Both the position numbers and the translations under genes were made by a program. Below, piece by piece: positions 53,901 to 61,880 of a stretch of DNA of 64,000 nt (position 1 is its first letter; the number at the start of each line of letters is the position of its first letter). The notes beneath the pieces were generated by a model. It was not told the origin of the DNA, searched no databases, and saw nothing but the letters and a program-made list of their open reading frames with translations. The stretch comes from UBA11740 sp049273695 (GTDB lineage: Bacteria; Acidobacteriota; Blastocatellia; Pyrinomonadales; Pyrinomonadaceae): the NCBI GenBank assembly GCA_049273695.1, contig JBASRE010000050.1, forward strand, positions 62,001-126,000, in the 5' to 3' direction.

Positions 53901-54051
53901 GCGGCCAGGCCTGCGAATCAAGTTCAGTCCAATCATCCCAGCGCTCCTTGGGCGGAAACGCCGAAAGATGAATTCGTGAAGGGCCTGGGTAAGCGTGGTT
54001 CTTGTTTTTGAGCTCCTCTTTCATGACGTCTCGGCACGCATCCTTGATCAA
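50992..54051 (-). CDS. Molybdopterin oxidoreductase catalytic subunit (DMSO reductase superfamily)
   Basis: 1019 residues from TTG 54051, coupled to the upstream stop codon; ATG 54024 is an alternative. An N-terminal 4Fe-4S site is formed by CFNCESACG (about 64-72) and the fourth Cys in GRNCAKGP (about 101). The Mo-bis-MGD domains follow, with NICSSGAREGY, where the Cys could ligate Mo, and IVMDTRLSNTATHADHYI. The C-terminal domain has HTNPLWLHTGHAAKLGVRTGDLV. Residues about 302-365 are encoded by inserted repeats. With the FeS-NrfD gene upstream it forms a likely quinone-linked, membrane-bound redox complex; formate is one possible substrate, not shown. The last residues lie in the right-hand direct repeat. 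Confidence 0.88.
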   Translation of the reverse strand: MIKDACRDVMKEELKNKNHAYPGPSRIHLSAFPPKERWDDWTELDSQAWPRRKERHYQLVPTTCFNCESACGLLAYIDKDTNQIQKFEGNPENPGSRGRNCAKGPATLNQVNDPDRILYPLKRSGKRGEGKWERVGWDEVLDDLASRIRKAIVENRRQEIMYHVGRPGEDGFTERILAAWGVDGHNSHTNICSSGAREGYQLWMGLDRPSPDHSNAKVILLISAHLESGHYFNPHAQRVIDGKANGAKLIVMDTRLSNTATHADHYIAPYPGSEAAILLAIANYLIQNNLYNREFVRRWWNWAEYLGHKAESRRQKAEGTSSPQSGEMFIDHRATDDRSQQNSSHFVESIGSNRQGDSINMSRLRRENPAASFQAFEQELKQLYAEYTFEFAEQESGVAAKTLEEIAKLVATAGTRFSSHNWRSATSGISHGWSVARCLFMLNALLGAVATEGGVFPNAWNKFVPKPIYTPPHPKMWGEMNWPQEFPLSMHEMSFLLPHLLQDGRGKLDTYFTRVYNPVWTNPDGFAWIEALTDESLIGCHVALTPVWNETSYFADYILPMGLGPERHDLHSYETHDAQWLGFRQPVMRAARQRNGDEVTDTREVNPGEVWEENEFWMELTWRIDRDGSLGIRQFVESKKKPGTRLGVDEYYGWIFENSVPGLPEKAAAEKLSPLEFMRRYGSFEISKKVGPLYEQTVPREELDDVREDELGRVFTRAPKPASPNVVPVPSPDGDADGRRLVGVSIDGEIRRGFPTQSGKLEFFSRTIADWGWPECAIPTYIASHVHPENLEADQTILISTFRLPIQIHTRSANAKWLNEIAHTNPLWLHTGHAAKLGVRTGDLVRVETEIGYFVVRAWVTEGIKPGIVACSHHMGRWKVHENGQRQLMATVKLDRDGTRWGLKRERGAGPYESSDADSLRIWWNDVGVHQNLTFPVHPDPISGMHCWHQAVRVRKAAPEDSYGDIHVDTAKSREVYKKWLAQTRPAAEYSPNGERRPYWMLRPLKPAREFYKLPAEQS
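51008..51069. repeat. Right 62-bp direct repeat flanking the Roco gene
   Basis: Part of the molybdoenzyme gene; it encodes its C-terminal ERRPYWMLRPLKPAREFYKL plus P, followed by AEQS stop. It matches 47780-47841 at 60 of 62 positions. It begins 28 bp upstream of the Roco start. Confidence 0.95.
52962..53131. repeat. Nested repeats inserted in frame in the molybdoenzyme gene
   Basis: A perfect 13-bp-stem hairpin (CTCTCAACAAAAT / ATTTTGTTGAGAG, 53006-53038, loop gcgacga) lies between outer arms 'gcgacatgtttatagag' (about 52964-52981) and 'ctataaacatctcgcc' (about 53061-53076). A 'tgccttttgccttctgcttt' type repeat follows (to about 53131). The reading frame stays open. Confidence 0.8.
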
Positions 54052-54704
54052 ATACCTTTTCGGAACTCAGCGTGAGCCAACAACACCCACGTTAAGATCA
54101 TGGACGCCCATAAAGGAAACCGGCGATAGACTTCCCGTTGCGCGTCTGAAGCCTGCAATTTCCGATCAGGGAACGCAGTTTCTATGAAGAACTGAACTAC
54201 TATCGCGAGTATTACAACGAGGCCGACATAGGCAAACGTTAACCACAGTCGTGTAGCACGGTAGGGAGCCCTTGGGACGATTATTGTGTTCGATTCATTC
54301 TGGGTTCGTACATCAGCGAGTGAGAAATTAGTGGCCCCTCTCTCCTGCTGTTCATTAAGCCATCCCTTAGCATCTCGGAGAGAATAAAATTGTCGAGTTA
54401 AATTTCGTCGAGGATCGCCCACTTCAAACTTGGGATCCTCCGCAAAAGCCGCAATTTTGTGCGCTCTTTTCAGAATGTTCTCGACGCGATCTTCACCAAA
54501 CCAACTCACATACCAGTACGTAACGAAAAGAAGAGCCAAGATAGTGGTTGACCACAGAGGGAAGTGGGCCGGCGCAAGAGCATTTATTGTTACGCTAAGT
54601 AAGATCGTCAGACACCATGCCCCGAAGCCGCCAAGAGCGGCGTTGAAAAGCGCATGTGACCACGGAATCTTTTTCACGAGATTGGTCACAGCCTCTCTAC
54701 CCAA
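54048..54704 (-). CDS. Membrane protein, unknown function
   Basis: 218 residues. Two hydrophobic segments in the first ~65 residues, one near 148-170 and a last near 198-210 make it an integral membrane protein. Between them is a charged region (HKIAAFAEDPKFEVGDPRRNLTRQFYSLRDAKGWLNEQQERGA). Its stop overlaps the molybdoenzyme start, giving translational coupling, and it overlaps the toxin gene by 19 bases. No recognised domain. Confidence 0.6.
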   Translation of the reverse strand: MGREAVTNLVKKIPWSHALFNAALGGFGAWCLTILLSVTINALAPAHFPLWSTTILALLFVTYWYVSWFGEDRVENILKRAHKIAAFAEDPKFEVGDPRRNLTRQFYSLRDAKGWLNEQQERGATNFSLADVRTQNESNTIIVPRAPYRATRLWLTFAYVGLVVILAIVVQFFIETAFPDRKLQASDAQREVYRRFPLWASMILTWVLLAHAEFRKGI

Positions 54705-54976
54705 TAATTCGGCTTCCGGCTTGAATGCATCACGGCTAGGATGTAAACGCGTTCACCTTCTAATTGGTAAATCAGGCTGTAAGGAAAGCGATGCGTCCGG
54801 CATCGCCTAACGTCGCCGCGCAGTCTCGTCCAAGCGCGCGGAAATCTCACGATTCGTGAAATGCAGTCTTCAATCTCTTCAAGAAAATCGTCACCTAACT
54901 GTGGATCGATCCGGTCATAGTGGTCCGTTGCATCGTCTAGTTCCTTCCGCGCATCAGGATGATAGCGGTGCTTCAT
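54686..54976 (-). CDS. RelE/ParE-family toxin
   Basis: 96 residues with the ParE/RelE fold pattern: HPDARKELDDATDHYDRIDPQLGDDFLEEIEDCI, then PRAWTRLRGDVRRCRTHRFPYSLIY and VYILAVMHSSRKPNYWVER. It overlaps the antitoxin gene by four bases, the standard operon form. Members poison DNA gyrase (ParE) or cleave mRNA (RelE); this one lies closer to ParE. Confidence 0.85.
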   Translation of the reverse strand: MKHRYHPDARKELDDATDHYDRIDPQLGDDFLEEIEDCISRIVRFPRAWTRLRGDVRRCRTHRFPYSLIYQLEGERVYILAVMHSSRKPNYWVERL

Positions 54977-55206
54977 CGATTTCGGCGCGTGCGTAGCTCT
55001 CGCATCACCTCTTCGCCGTCGATAGTTTGCACTTTGCCGTCGCGGATTTCTTGCATCCGTCTTTCGGCTTCCGCAGCCCAGGCTTCGTCAATTTCTTTTT
55101 GCTCGTCCCAATCCAGGCTTTCGAGAAGGTGATCAGCCAACATCGCTCTCGCGCCGGGTGGAAGTGAAAGCGCATCCTTGATAATGTCATCGAAATTAGC
55201 AGCCAT
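54973..55206 (-). CDS. Addiction-module antitoxin
   Basis: 77 residues from ATG 55206, with GGAG about nine bases upstream; TTG 55212 is in frame. The acidic, helical sequence ALSLPPGARAMLADHLLESL, then WAAEAERRMQEIRDGKVQTI, is typical of the short putative addiction-module component family that pairs with ParE-type toxins. Confidence 0.85.
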   Translation of the reverse strand: MAANFDDIIKDALSLPPGARAMLADHLLESLDWDEQKEIDEAWAAEAERRMQEIRDGKVQTIDGEEVMRELRTRRNR

Positions 55207-55249
55207 TGCCAATACTCCTCATTCCCAAAGTAGCTTGTCTATTCTAGGC

Positions 55250-55777
55250 TTAGTCAGCAAGGTCAAACAATCTCTTCAATTCCGAAATCCGCGCCAGATG
55301 ATGATCGTCGTGTTCAGCGATGAAGAACGCGAGATCGATCACGCGAATCGGCGTCTTCAGTCGTGGATGCAAAGCTGTGCGTGAGACGAACTCTTCATCG
55401 TACGAATCGAGACGCGCGACGAAAGTCATTCTTTCGTTGCGGAATGCACTGAGAATGTTTTCGATCGAATTCGCATTGTGATCCGCTTCGTGCGTCAATT
55501 GATTAGTCATGTCGGCGGCGGAGAGCGCGTCGCGTCCGGCTTCGAACTCGTCGAGCCGCTTCATTTCGAGTTCGCCTATATCGAGCAGATGCCCCGCCTG
55601 CTCCTGAATCGACCACTTGTCACCGTCACGGCGCGTTAAGACTTCTTGTGACAATCCACTCGTCAGATCTTCCAGTCGTGCGGGCGTGCCGCGCACACGC
55701 TCAACGACGTTTCCGTACATGCCGAGCGGCAGCTCGAACTTAAATTGACGCTTAATCCATTCAGTACGATCGACCAT
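55250..55777 (-). CDS. DinB-family protein
   Basis: 175 residues, a four-helix DinB_2-type protein: LTSGLSQEVLTRRDGDKWSIQEQAGHLLDIG carries the first metal-site His and HEADHNANSIENIL supplies others, with FFIAEHDDHHLARI near the C-terminus. The His triad suggests a bound divalent metal. Members include metal-dependent thiol transferases and DNA-damage-inducible proteins of unknown role. Confidence 0.85.
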   Translation of the reverse strand: MVDRTEWIKRQFKFELPLGMYGNVVERVRGTPARLEDLTSGLSQEVLTRRDGDKWSIQEQAGHLLDIGELEMKRLDEFEAGRDALSAADMTNQLTHEADHNANSIENILSAFRNERMTFVARLDSYDEEFVSRTALHPRLKTPIRVIDLAFFIAEHDDHHLARISELKRLFDLAD

Positions 55778-55778
55778 T

Positions 55779-55927
55779 TGGAGTGCGGCGACCTGGCGCC
55801 GCTTTGGATACTCTTATATCCGCAAGGCGTTTAACGGAGGCCTGCTGCCCTCCGATGGCGGGCGGTAGCCCGCCTCCTAAACGTTCGACAAATTAACGGA
55901 AAGCGCCGTCAAGCCGGCGCACTCCAT
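55779..55927. repeat. Nested inverted repeats between DinB and the FeS-NrfD gene
   Basis: The outer arms 'tttggagtgcggcgacctgg' (55779) and 'gccggcgcactcca' (to about 55927) enclose a 'ggcgggcggtagcccgcctc' unit (about 55856-55877). Both families occur elsewhere in the window. Confidence 0.8.
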
Positions 55928-55928
55928 A

Positions 55929-57527
55929 TCACGCCAGCGGCACTGACTGTCCCGCCTGCACGTACGCGTGCTCATGAAAGAGCAGGCCTATGGCCACGCC
56001 CGGAATGGAAACCAAGGCCGCCAGGAAACCGAGGTCTCCGGGGCCAAATCGTCCCATGTCGACAAGCACAGCCGATGCAAAAGCCGGCAAGGTGAACAGA
56101 ACGAGGCCCAACCCCAACCAAAACGATTTGCGATACCGCCCGCGAACCAACTCATGAGTCGCGAGCCGCGCATGCGCAGTCGGATGCGTCAGAGTAATCT
56201 CACCAATTACGCATAGAACGTGCAGCAGCACGCCGCCTCCGTATATCCAGAATAGCGGCTGAAGCGTTTCCGTCGGCCGAATACTCATGCCGAAAAAGCC
56301 GGCCATGATTAGCGCGATAGCGCCCAGCAATAATGCCTGAATCAACAAGTGCGGCGGCAGCAGAGGGTTTTGCCAAAGGTCACGAGCTTTCGCTTGCGCG
56401 AACAGATACGCCGTGTAGATAGCAGTCATGATCGACAAGGGAATTCCCGCGATCATCAACCAATATTGGAGCGCGACAGAACCGAACAGGCTGCCCAGAA
56501 AATGAATTGCCAGGACGAGTGAATAAGCAGCAATGATGAACGCGCCCTTCACCAGCCAACTTCGCCATTGCGGACGCGTGAAAATCATGTAGAACCGCGC
56601 CGGGTGCTCCAGGTCCCACAGGAGCAGCAGGCCGGTAATGCCGAGAAACACTCCCGATAGAATCGGAGCGGTCCATAGCCAGTGCACATTGTCGCGTCCC
56701 AGGAATCCAAAGAGCACCAGCACCGCCGCCACCAAATAGACTCCACTCGCAATTCCCTTGGTCCACGTGTACAGGCTCACGCGCCAATCCCACGGGATTG
56801 AATGCGCCACGTCGTAACTCAACAACGCCGCCGCCGAAGTGTTGTTATAAGTTGGATTGCCTGAGACAACGTGCTCTGCGGACTGCTGCTGTTCACTCCA
56901 CATAAAGAGGCCAGCTTCGGGACGTCGCGCCGCCAAAGGATCGAGTGTCGCCTGGTGCGCGCCTTTATAGAAAAGCTTCGGCAACGTTTCTTTCTCAGGC
57001 CGGCGCACGTTCACCGCTTCGCGATTCACAATCTGCGCAACGTAAGAAGTCTGATCGTTCATGTCTCCGATCAGAATCGCTTGCGTCGGACACACGACCA
57101 CGCAGGCCGGCTCAAGTCCCACATCGATGCGATGCGCGCAGAAGTTACATTTCTCGGCTGAGTGATCTTCCGGGTTGATAAAGATTGCATCGTACGGGCA
57201 GGCAGCCATGCAGGCTTTGCAGCCGATGCAAATCGACTTGTCGAAATCGACGATGCCGTCCGCGCGTTTGAACATTGCGGCAGTCGGGCAAGCAGTCACA
57301 CACGGCGCGTGCGCGCACTGGTTGCAGCGTGTCACCTGGTGCGCGCGGCGCACTTGCGGCCAGACGCCGACGTCAACGTGCTTGACGTAAGTTCGGGTGA
57401 CGCCGACCGGAACGACGTTCTCGGACTTACAGGCGGTCGTGCACGCGTGACATCCAATGCAGCGAGTATGGTCGATTACCTTCGCCCACTGCACGCGATC
57501 AGTGTGAGCTGTTTCTGGCTCAATCAT
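55929..57527 (-). CDS. Four-cluster ferredoxin fused to NrfD membrane subunit
   Basis: 532 residues. The N-terminal ~185 residues form a NrfC/FdhB-type ferredoxin with cysteine motifs CIGCHACTTAC, CNQCAHAPCVTAC, CIGCKACMAAC and CNFC...CVVVCP, enough for four 4Fe-4S clusters. From about residue 235 the protein is a NrfD-like membrane domain of eight or more helices. The fusion combines the electron-transfer and quinone-binding subunits of an iron-sulfur molybdoenzyme. Its catalytic partner is the gene at 50992-54051, now separated from it by four genes. Confidence 0.9.
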   Translation of the reverse strand: MIEPETAHTDRVQWAKVIDHTRCIGCHACTTACKSENVVPVGVTRTYVKHVDVGVWPQVRRAHQVTRCNQCAHAPCVTACPTAAMFKRADGIVDFDKSICIGCKACMAACPYDAIFINPEDHSAEKCNFCAHRIDVGLEPACVVVCPTQAILIGDMNDQTSYVAQIVNREAVNVRRPEKETLPKLFYKGAHQATLDPLAARRPEAGLFMWSEQQQSAEHVVSGNPTYNNTSAAALLSYDVAHSIPWDWRVSLYTWTKGIASGVYLVAAVLVLFGFLGRDNVHWLWTAPILSGVFLGITGLLLLWDLEHPARFYMIFTRPQWRSWLVKGAFIIAAYSLVLAIHFLGSLFGSVALQYWLMIAGIPLSIMTAIYTAYLFAQAKARDLWQNPLLPPHLLIQALLLGAIALIMAGFFGMSIRPTETLQPLFWIYGGGVLLHVLCVIGEITLTHPTAHARLATHELVRGRYRKSFWLGLGLVLFTLPAFASAVLVDMGRFGPGDLGFLAALVSIPGVAIGLLFHEHAYVQAGQSVPLA

Positions 57528-57560
57528 GTTTGCGAGGCCGCGAATATAACACGGAACTGG

Positions 57561-57668
57561 GGTCCGAAGTCTGGAGTCTGAAGTCTGCAGTCATAAAGTA
57601 ATTTCAAACCGGATCCCTGAAAGTCTGAGCACTTCAGGCTCCAGACTCAAGACTCAAGACTCCGGACT
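57561..57668. repeat. Inverted repeat of 'gtctggagtctgaa' units
   Basis: The left arm is 'ggtccgaagtctggagtctg' and onward (57561-57592). The right arm is 'ctccagactcaagactcaag' and onward to about 57668. Nothing else is recognised in the 290-bp gap between this locus and pilT. Confidence 0.8.
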
Positions 57669-57815
57669 AAAATTTCATTGACCCGCTTCGGAGCGAACCG
57701 CTAAGATGATTCAGGTCCCGCTCCAAGGCGTTTTCGCCTGACCAATTCAGTCCAGTTCTTGCCCATTACCTCTCCGACGTTAACTGAAACCCACGGCAAG
57801 GATTAAGCCCGATAT

Positions 57816-58979
57816 ATGTCTGTCAAAATCGACGACCTGCTCGTCACCGCTACCGCGCACTTCGCTTCTGACCTGCACTTGAAAGCAGGCTCGTTCCCCA
57901 TCATGCGCATCGGCGGTGAACTCTATCCCGTTGCCGAAGCGCCGAAGCTTTGCCCCGAAGACACGCTCGACATGGCGTTCTCGATGATGTCGAACCGCCA
58001 GAAACAGAAGCTGAAGGAAGTTTCCGAAGTCGATATCGCTTACAGCGTCAAAGGTCTGGGGCGTTTTCGCGCGAACATTTTTCAGCAGCGCGGCACAGTG
58101 AGTATCGTTCTGCGCGTGATTCCCGATCAGAGCAAGAGCTCAGCGGCGCTCGGCCTGCCCGCCGTGATTGATCGAATCGCCGAAGAGCGACGCGGCTTGA
58201 TTCTCGTCACTGGCGCGACCGGGTCAGGCAAATCGACGACGCTGGCGGCGATGATCGATCGCATCAACACGACGCGGTCTGGTCATATCGTAACGATTGA
58301 AGATCCGATTGAGTTTCTCCATCGCGACAAAGTGGCCTTTGTCACTCAGCGCGAAGTGGACGTTGATACGCGGTCGTTCGCTGAAGCTTTGCGCGGCGCG
58401 CTTCGCCAGGACCCGGACGTGATTCTGGTCGGTGAGATGCGCGACCTGGAAACGATCAGCACTGCGCTGACCGCGGCTGAGACCGGACATCTCGTGTTAT
58501 CGACGTTGCACACACTCGACGCGACCGAAACGATCATGCGCATCGTCTCATCGTTCCCTTCGCACCAGCAGAAGTCTGTGCGCATTCAGTTGGCGGGAAT
58601 TCTGAAAGCGGTGATTTCGATGCGGCTGGTGCGCTCCGCCAAAGGTTCAGGACGCGTGCCGGCAGTCGAAGTGATGGTTTCGACGGCGCTGATTCGCGAT
58701 CACATCGTCAACGAAGACAAGACTTCCTTGATTCGCGAAGCGATCGCGAATGGCGCATCGCAGTACAACATGCAGACATTCGATCAGTCTCTGTTCCATC
58801 TGCTTCAGTCGCGCCAGATCACTTACGAAGAAGCGATTCATAACGCGACCAATCCGGACGAGTTCAAGATGCGCGTGTCGGGAATTTTCTCCACCGACCA
58901 AACGACGATGGAAAACTCGAGCGCGATGAACTTCTTTGAGCCACCACCGGAAGAGTTCGAGCGGATTGTGAGCCGCTGA
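57816..58979 (+). CDS. pilT: Twitching motility ATPase PilT
   Basis: 387 residues. The N-terminal PAS-like domain opens SVKIDDLLVTATAHFASDLHLKAG. The secretion-ATPase core has Walker A GATGSGKST (about residues 131-139), the Asp box, Walker B-like ILVGEMRDLETI, a His box HLVLSTLHT and the C-terminal motif AIHNATNPDEF. It retracts type IV pili. No other pilus gene is in the window. Confidence 0.95.
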   Translation: MSVKIDDLLVTATAHFASDLHLKAGSFPIMRIGGELYPVAEAPKLCPEDTLDMAFSMMSNRQKQKLKEVSEVDIAYSVKGLGRFRANIFQQRGTVSIVLRVIPDQSKSSAALGLPAVIDRIAEERRGLILVTGATGSGKSTTLAAMIDRINTTRSGHIVTIEDPIEFLHRDKVAFVTQREVDVDTRSFAEALRGALRQDPDVILVGEMRDLETISTALTAAETGHLVLSTLHTLDATETIMRIVSSFPSHQQKSVRIQLAGILKAVISMRLVRSAKGSGRVPAVEVMVSTALIRDHIVNEDKTSLIREAIANGASQYNMQTFDQSLFHLLQSRQITYEEAIHNATNPDEFKMRVSGIFSTDQTTMENSSAMNFFEPPPEEFERIVSR

Positions 58980-59065
58980 CGATCACGGCCGAATTCAAGT
59001 TCCCACGCTCCGACTTTTGGTTTAAGCACCTTTGAAAAAGGCGAGTAGTGTCGTACTCACCCTCG

Positions 59066-59160
59066 CTCTGCGTCTCTTTGAAATGCTCTGTGTCTCCGTG
59101 GTGAGTTTCTTGCTTAGATATTTTCACCACAGAGGCACAGAGGACACACAGAGACACAGA
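59066..59160. repeat. Inverted repeat of 'ctctgtgtctccgtggtga' family
   Basis: The left arm (about 59066-59105) and right arm (about 59124-59160, 'caccacagaggcacagaggac' type) are imperfect complements; related to 9662-9718. It lies in the 310-bp gap between pilT and the kinase gene, where nothing else is seen. Confidence 0.8.
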
Positions 59161-59289
59161 GAAAATCAAACCCTTCTGCGCCATTCTGCGCACTTCACCC
59201 CTCATTACTCACCATTGGCCACACAACTCCGCGTTTCAAATAGGATTTGTTTTTGCGGGCCATCGGATCGGCGCTAAGCTTAGCGCGTC

Positions 59290-60405
59290 ATGCAACGCGA
59301 GCACGCCCTCAACTCAACCTTATCGAAGTGGATTCTGATTGGTCTTGGTTGGGCGGTGTTCGCTCTTTTCTTCGCCAGCGAACTCGTAGTCAGACGCGCC
59401 TATGCGGGCTTTCCCGCGAACATCAAACGCGCTCTGCTGATATGGTCGATTTGCGCAGGTCTCTGGTTCGCAGCCACCCCACTGATTCTTTGGTTAGCTC
59501 GCCGTTTTCCGATTGACCGCCAAAGATGGGTAGGCAGCAGCCTTATGCATCTCGCCGTGAGCGGCGTGATCTCTTTTGTTCTGCTGGGAATCTATACCGC
59601 GGTCACATCTGCACTCGTTTTTACTGGCGGAAGGCAGACGTTGTGGCAGGCATTCCGCGCGCAACTCGTTGGGAGCTTTCATGCCGAGGTGCTCACTTAT
59701 TGGATGGTGATCGGCCTCAGTCATGGGATCGATTACTACCGCAAATATCGTGAACGTGAGTTGCGCGCTTCGCAACTTGAAGCCAGGCTGACCCAGGCGC
59801 GTCTCGACGCGCTGCGCATGCAGCTCCATCCGCATTTCCTTTTCAACACGCTGAACTCGATATCGGTCCTCATGAGCGAGGATGTGACGGCGGCGCGCCG
59901 GATGCTGACAAGACTCAGCGATCTGCTGCGAGCGAGTCTCGATAATGCAGCGACACATGAAGTCTCGTTAAAAGAAGAACTCGAGTTTCTGAATAACTAT
60001 CTGCAAATTGAGCAGACGCGCTTTCACGATCGATTGACGGTCAGAATGGATATCGATCCTGCAGTCCTGACCGCGACGGTGCCGAATCTGATCTTGCAGC
60101 CGCTGGTCGAAAACGCGATTCGTCACGGCATTGCGCCACGGGCGCAGCCGGGAGTAATTGATATCTCCGCGGCGCGCGAAAACGGCATGGTGCGACTGAA
60201 AGTCTGTGACAACGGAGCAGGTCTCGGCTCAGCCGGAGCGGCAGGATTGACCAAGGGAATCGGTTTGGCGAACACGCAAGCGCGACTCGACCAGCTTTAC
60301 GGCGCCAATCACAGTTTCGAGATGCACAGTCCTGACAGCGGCGGCTTCGAAGTAACCATTCTCATTCCATTTCGCAACGGCTCAAGTACGGCGGACGAGA
60401 CTTAG
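59290..60405 (+). CDS. LytS-type sensor histidine kinase
   Basis: 371 residues. Four hydrophobic segments in the first ~150 residues are followed by a short coiled coil. The His_kinase domain has the phospho-acceptor motif QLHPHFLFNTLNSISVLM (about residues 178-195), and the HATPase_c domain has N-box LVENAIRHGIAPR and G-box KVCDNGAGLG and GIGLANTQARL. It precedes the LytTR regulator by three bases, so the two are a two-component system. Confidence 0.95.
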   Translation: MQREHALNSTLSKWILIGLGWAVFALFFASELVVRRAYAGFPANIKRALLIWSICAGLWFAATPLILWLARRFPIDRQRWVGSSLMHLAVSGVISFVLLGIYTAVTSALVFTGGRQTLWQAFRAQLVGSFHAEVLTYWMVIGLSHGIDYYRKYRERELRASQLEARLTQARLDALRMQLHPHFLFNTLNSISVLMSEDVTAARRMLTRLSDLLRASLDNAATHEVSLKEELEFLNNYLQIEQTRFHDRLTVRMDIDPAVLTATVPNLILQPLVENAIRHGIAPRAQPGVIDISAARENGMVRLKVCDNGAGLGSAGAAGLTKGIGLANTQARLDQLYGANHSFEMHSPDSGGFEVTILIPFRNGSSTADET

Positions 60406-60408
60406 AGC

Positions 60409-61179
60409 ATGCACAAGATTCGCACGATCATTGCTGACGACGAGCCGCTGGCGCGACGGGGAATTCGTGCTCAGCTTAAAAGCGAAAAAGACTTCGAAGT
60501 TATTTCTGAATGCCGCAATGGCCACGAAGCCGTGAGAACGATTGAAACAGAGTCGCCGGATCTGGTCTTTCTTGATGTCCAAATGCCGGAGCTCGACGGC
60601 TTTGGTGTGGTGGATGCAATCGGGCCGGCGCGCATGCCGGCCGTGATCTTTGTGACCGCTTACGACCGTTATGCTCTGCGGGCTTTTGAAGTCCACGCCC
60701 TGGACTATTTGCTTAAGCCTTTTGACGACGACCGCTTTGCGGGTGCGCTGCAACGGGCGCGGCGGCACATTGAGCGCAAGGACATCGACGACCTGGGCCG
60801 ACGATTACAGGGCTTGCTGGACGATCTCCAGCCGCGGAACAAATATGTGGATCGCCTGGTTATCAAATCCGCCGGCCGAATCTTCTTCCTGAGCGTGGCC
60901 GAAGTTGATTGGATCGAAGCGGCCGACAATTATGTGCGGCTGCACGCCGGCAGTGAATCGCATCTTCTGCGGGAGACGATGAATAATCTCGAAAAGAAAT
61001 TGGATCCGGAACACTTTCTGCGCATCCACCGCTCGCGAATCGTAAACATTCAAAGAGTCAAAGAATTACGTCCACTGTTTCGCGGAGAGTACGACATCCT
61101 GCTGAAGGACGGCACGCGATTGGAAACCGGCCGCGGCTATCGGGATCGGATACAGAAGCTGATGACTGAGGCATCGTGA
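60409..61179 (+). CDS. LytTR-family response regulator
   Basis: 256 residues. The receiver domain has DDEPLAR, the phospho-acceptor Asp in LVFLDVQMPELDGFG (about residue 55), and VTAYDRYAL with the conserved Lys in LLKPFDDDRF. The LytTR DNA-binding domain (about 155-250) has EAADNYVRLHAGSESHLLR and HRSRIVNIQRVKEL. It pairs with the preceding kinase. LytTR regulators bind direct repeats; no site is identified. Confidence 0.95.
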   Translation: MHKIRTIIADDEPLARRGIRAQLKSEKDFEVISECRNGHEAVRTIETESPDLVFLDVQMPELDGFGVVDAIGPARMPAVIFVTAYDRYALRAFEVHALDYLLKPFDDDRFAGALQRARRHIERKDIDDLGRRLQGLLDDLQPRNKYVDRLVIKSAGRIFFLSVAEVDWIEAADNYVRLHAGSESHLLRETMNNLEKKLDPEHFLRIHRSRIVNIQRVKELRPLFRGEYDILLKDGTRLETGRGYRDRIQKLMTEAS

Positions 61180-61397
61180 CAAGTATTCGCTGATCTTTCA
61201 CCACCACCCAGCCTCTTTTCACCTCGGGATCTTCGGCGTTAGCCACAAACTGGTTTCCAAAACCGTCGGGTGGGTCCAGCCTGTGGCGATTCTGAGGATA
61301 CTTTTAATGAAACCAAACGAAACGGTCGCTGGCAAGTCGTGGCTTCTTATCTTTCAAACAAAAAATGAAAGCGAATCAACCAAAGGGAAGGACGAAT

Positions 61398-61844
61398 ATG
61401 AAACGAATCATCGCCACCGGAGTGTTAGTTCTGACGGTTTGCTGCGTTGGAGCCTATGCCCAGGAAGCCGACAAAGAGCGAGAGGCAATTAAACAAACCG
61501 CGCTTGACTATGTTGAGGGCTGGTACGAAGCGAATGCCGAACGGATGGAACGCGCGCTCCACCCGGAACTCGCAAAACGGATCGTACGCAACAGTCCGGA
61601 GGGCCGTAGCCGCCTCGATCAAATGGGCGCGATGGCGCTGGTGCAAGGCGTCAAGCGTGGCGGCGGTAAGGACACTCCGAAAGACAATCAACAAAAGGAC
61701 GTGATCATCCTGGATGTTTTTGAGAACACAGCCAGCGTCAAAGCAGTCATGTCGGGCTGGATCGACTACATGCATCTGGCGAAGTTCAACGGGCGCTGGG
61801 TGATCGTGAACGTGCTTTGGGAATTGAAGCCGCAGAAGAAATAG
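61398..61844 (+). CDS. Exported NTF2-like (lumazine-binding-type) protein
   Basis: 148 residues from ATG 61398, with GGAAGGA upstream; the frame extends to 61365. The signal peptide ends near VGAYAQ. The rest has the NTF2/SnoaL-like pattern ALDYVEGWYEANAERMERALHPELAKR, then VIILDVFENTASVKAVMSGWIDYM and FNGRWVIVNVLWELKP, as in the putative lumazine-binding family. No catalytic assignment is possible. It may be part of the regulon of the two-component system upstream. Confidence 0.8.
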   Translation: MKRIIATGVLVLTVCCVGAYAQEADKEREAIKQTALDYVEGWYEANAERMERALHPELAKRIVRNSPEGRSRLDQMGAMALVQGVKRGGGKDTPKDNQQKDVIILDVFENTASVKAVMSGWIDYMHLAKFNGRWVIVNVLWELKPQKK

Positions 61845-61880
61845 CGTCCGGTTTGGCTCAAAAGTCCGAAGCTTTGATGT

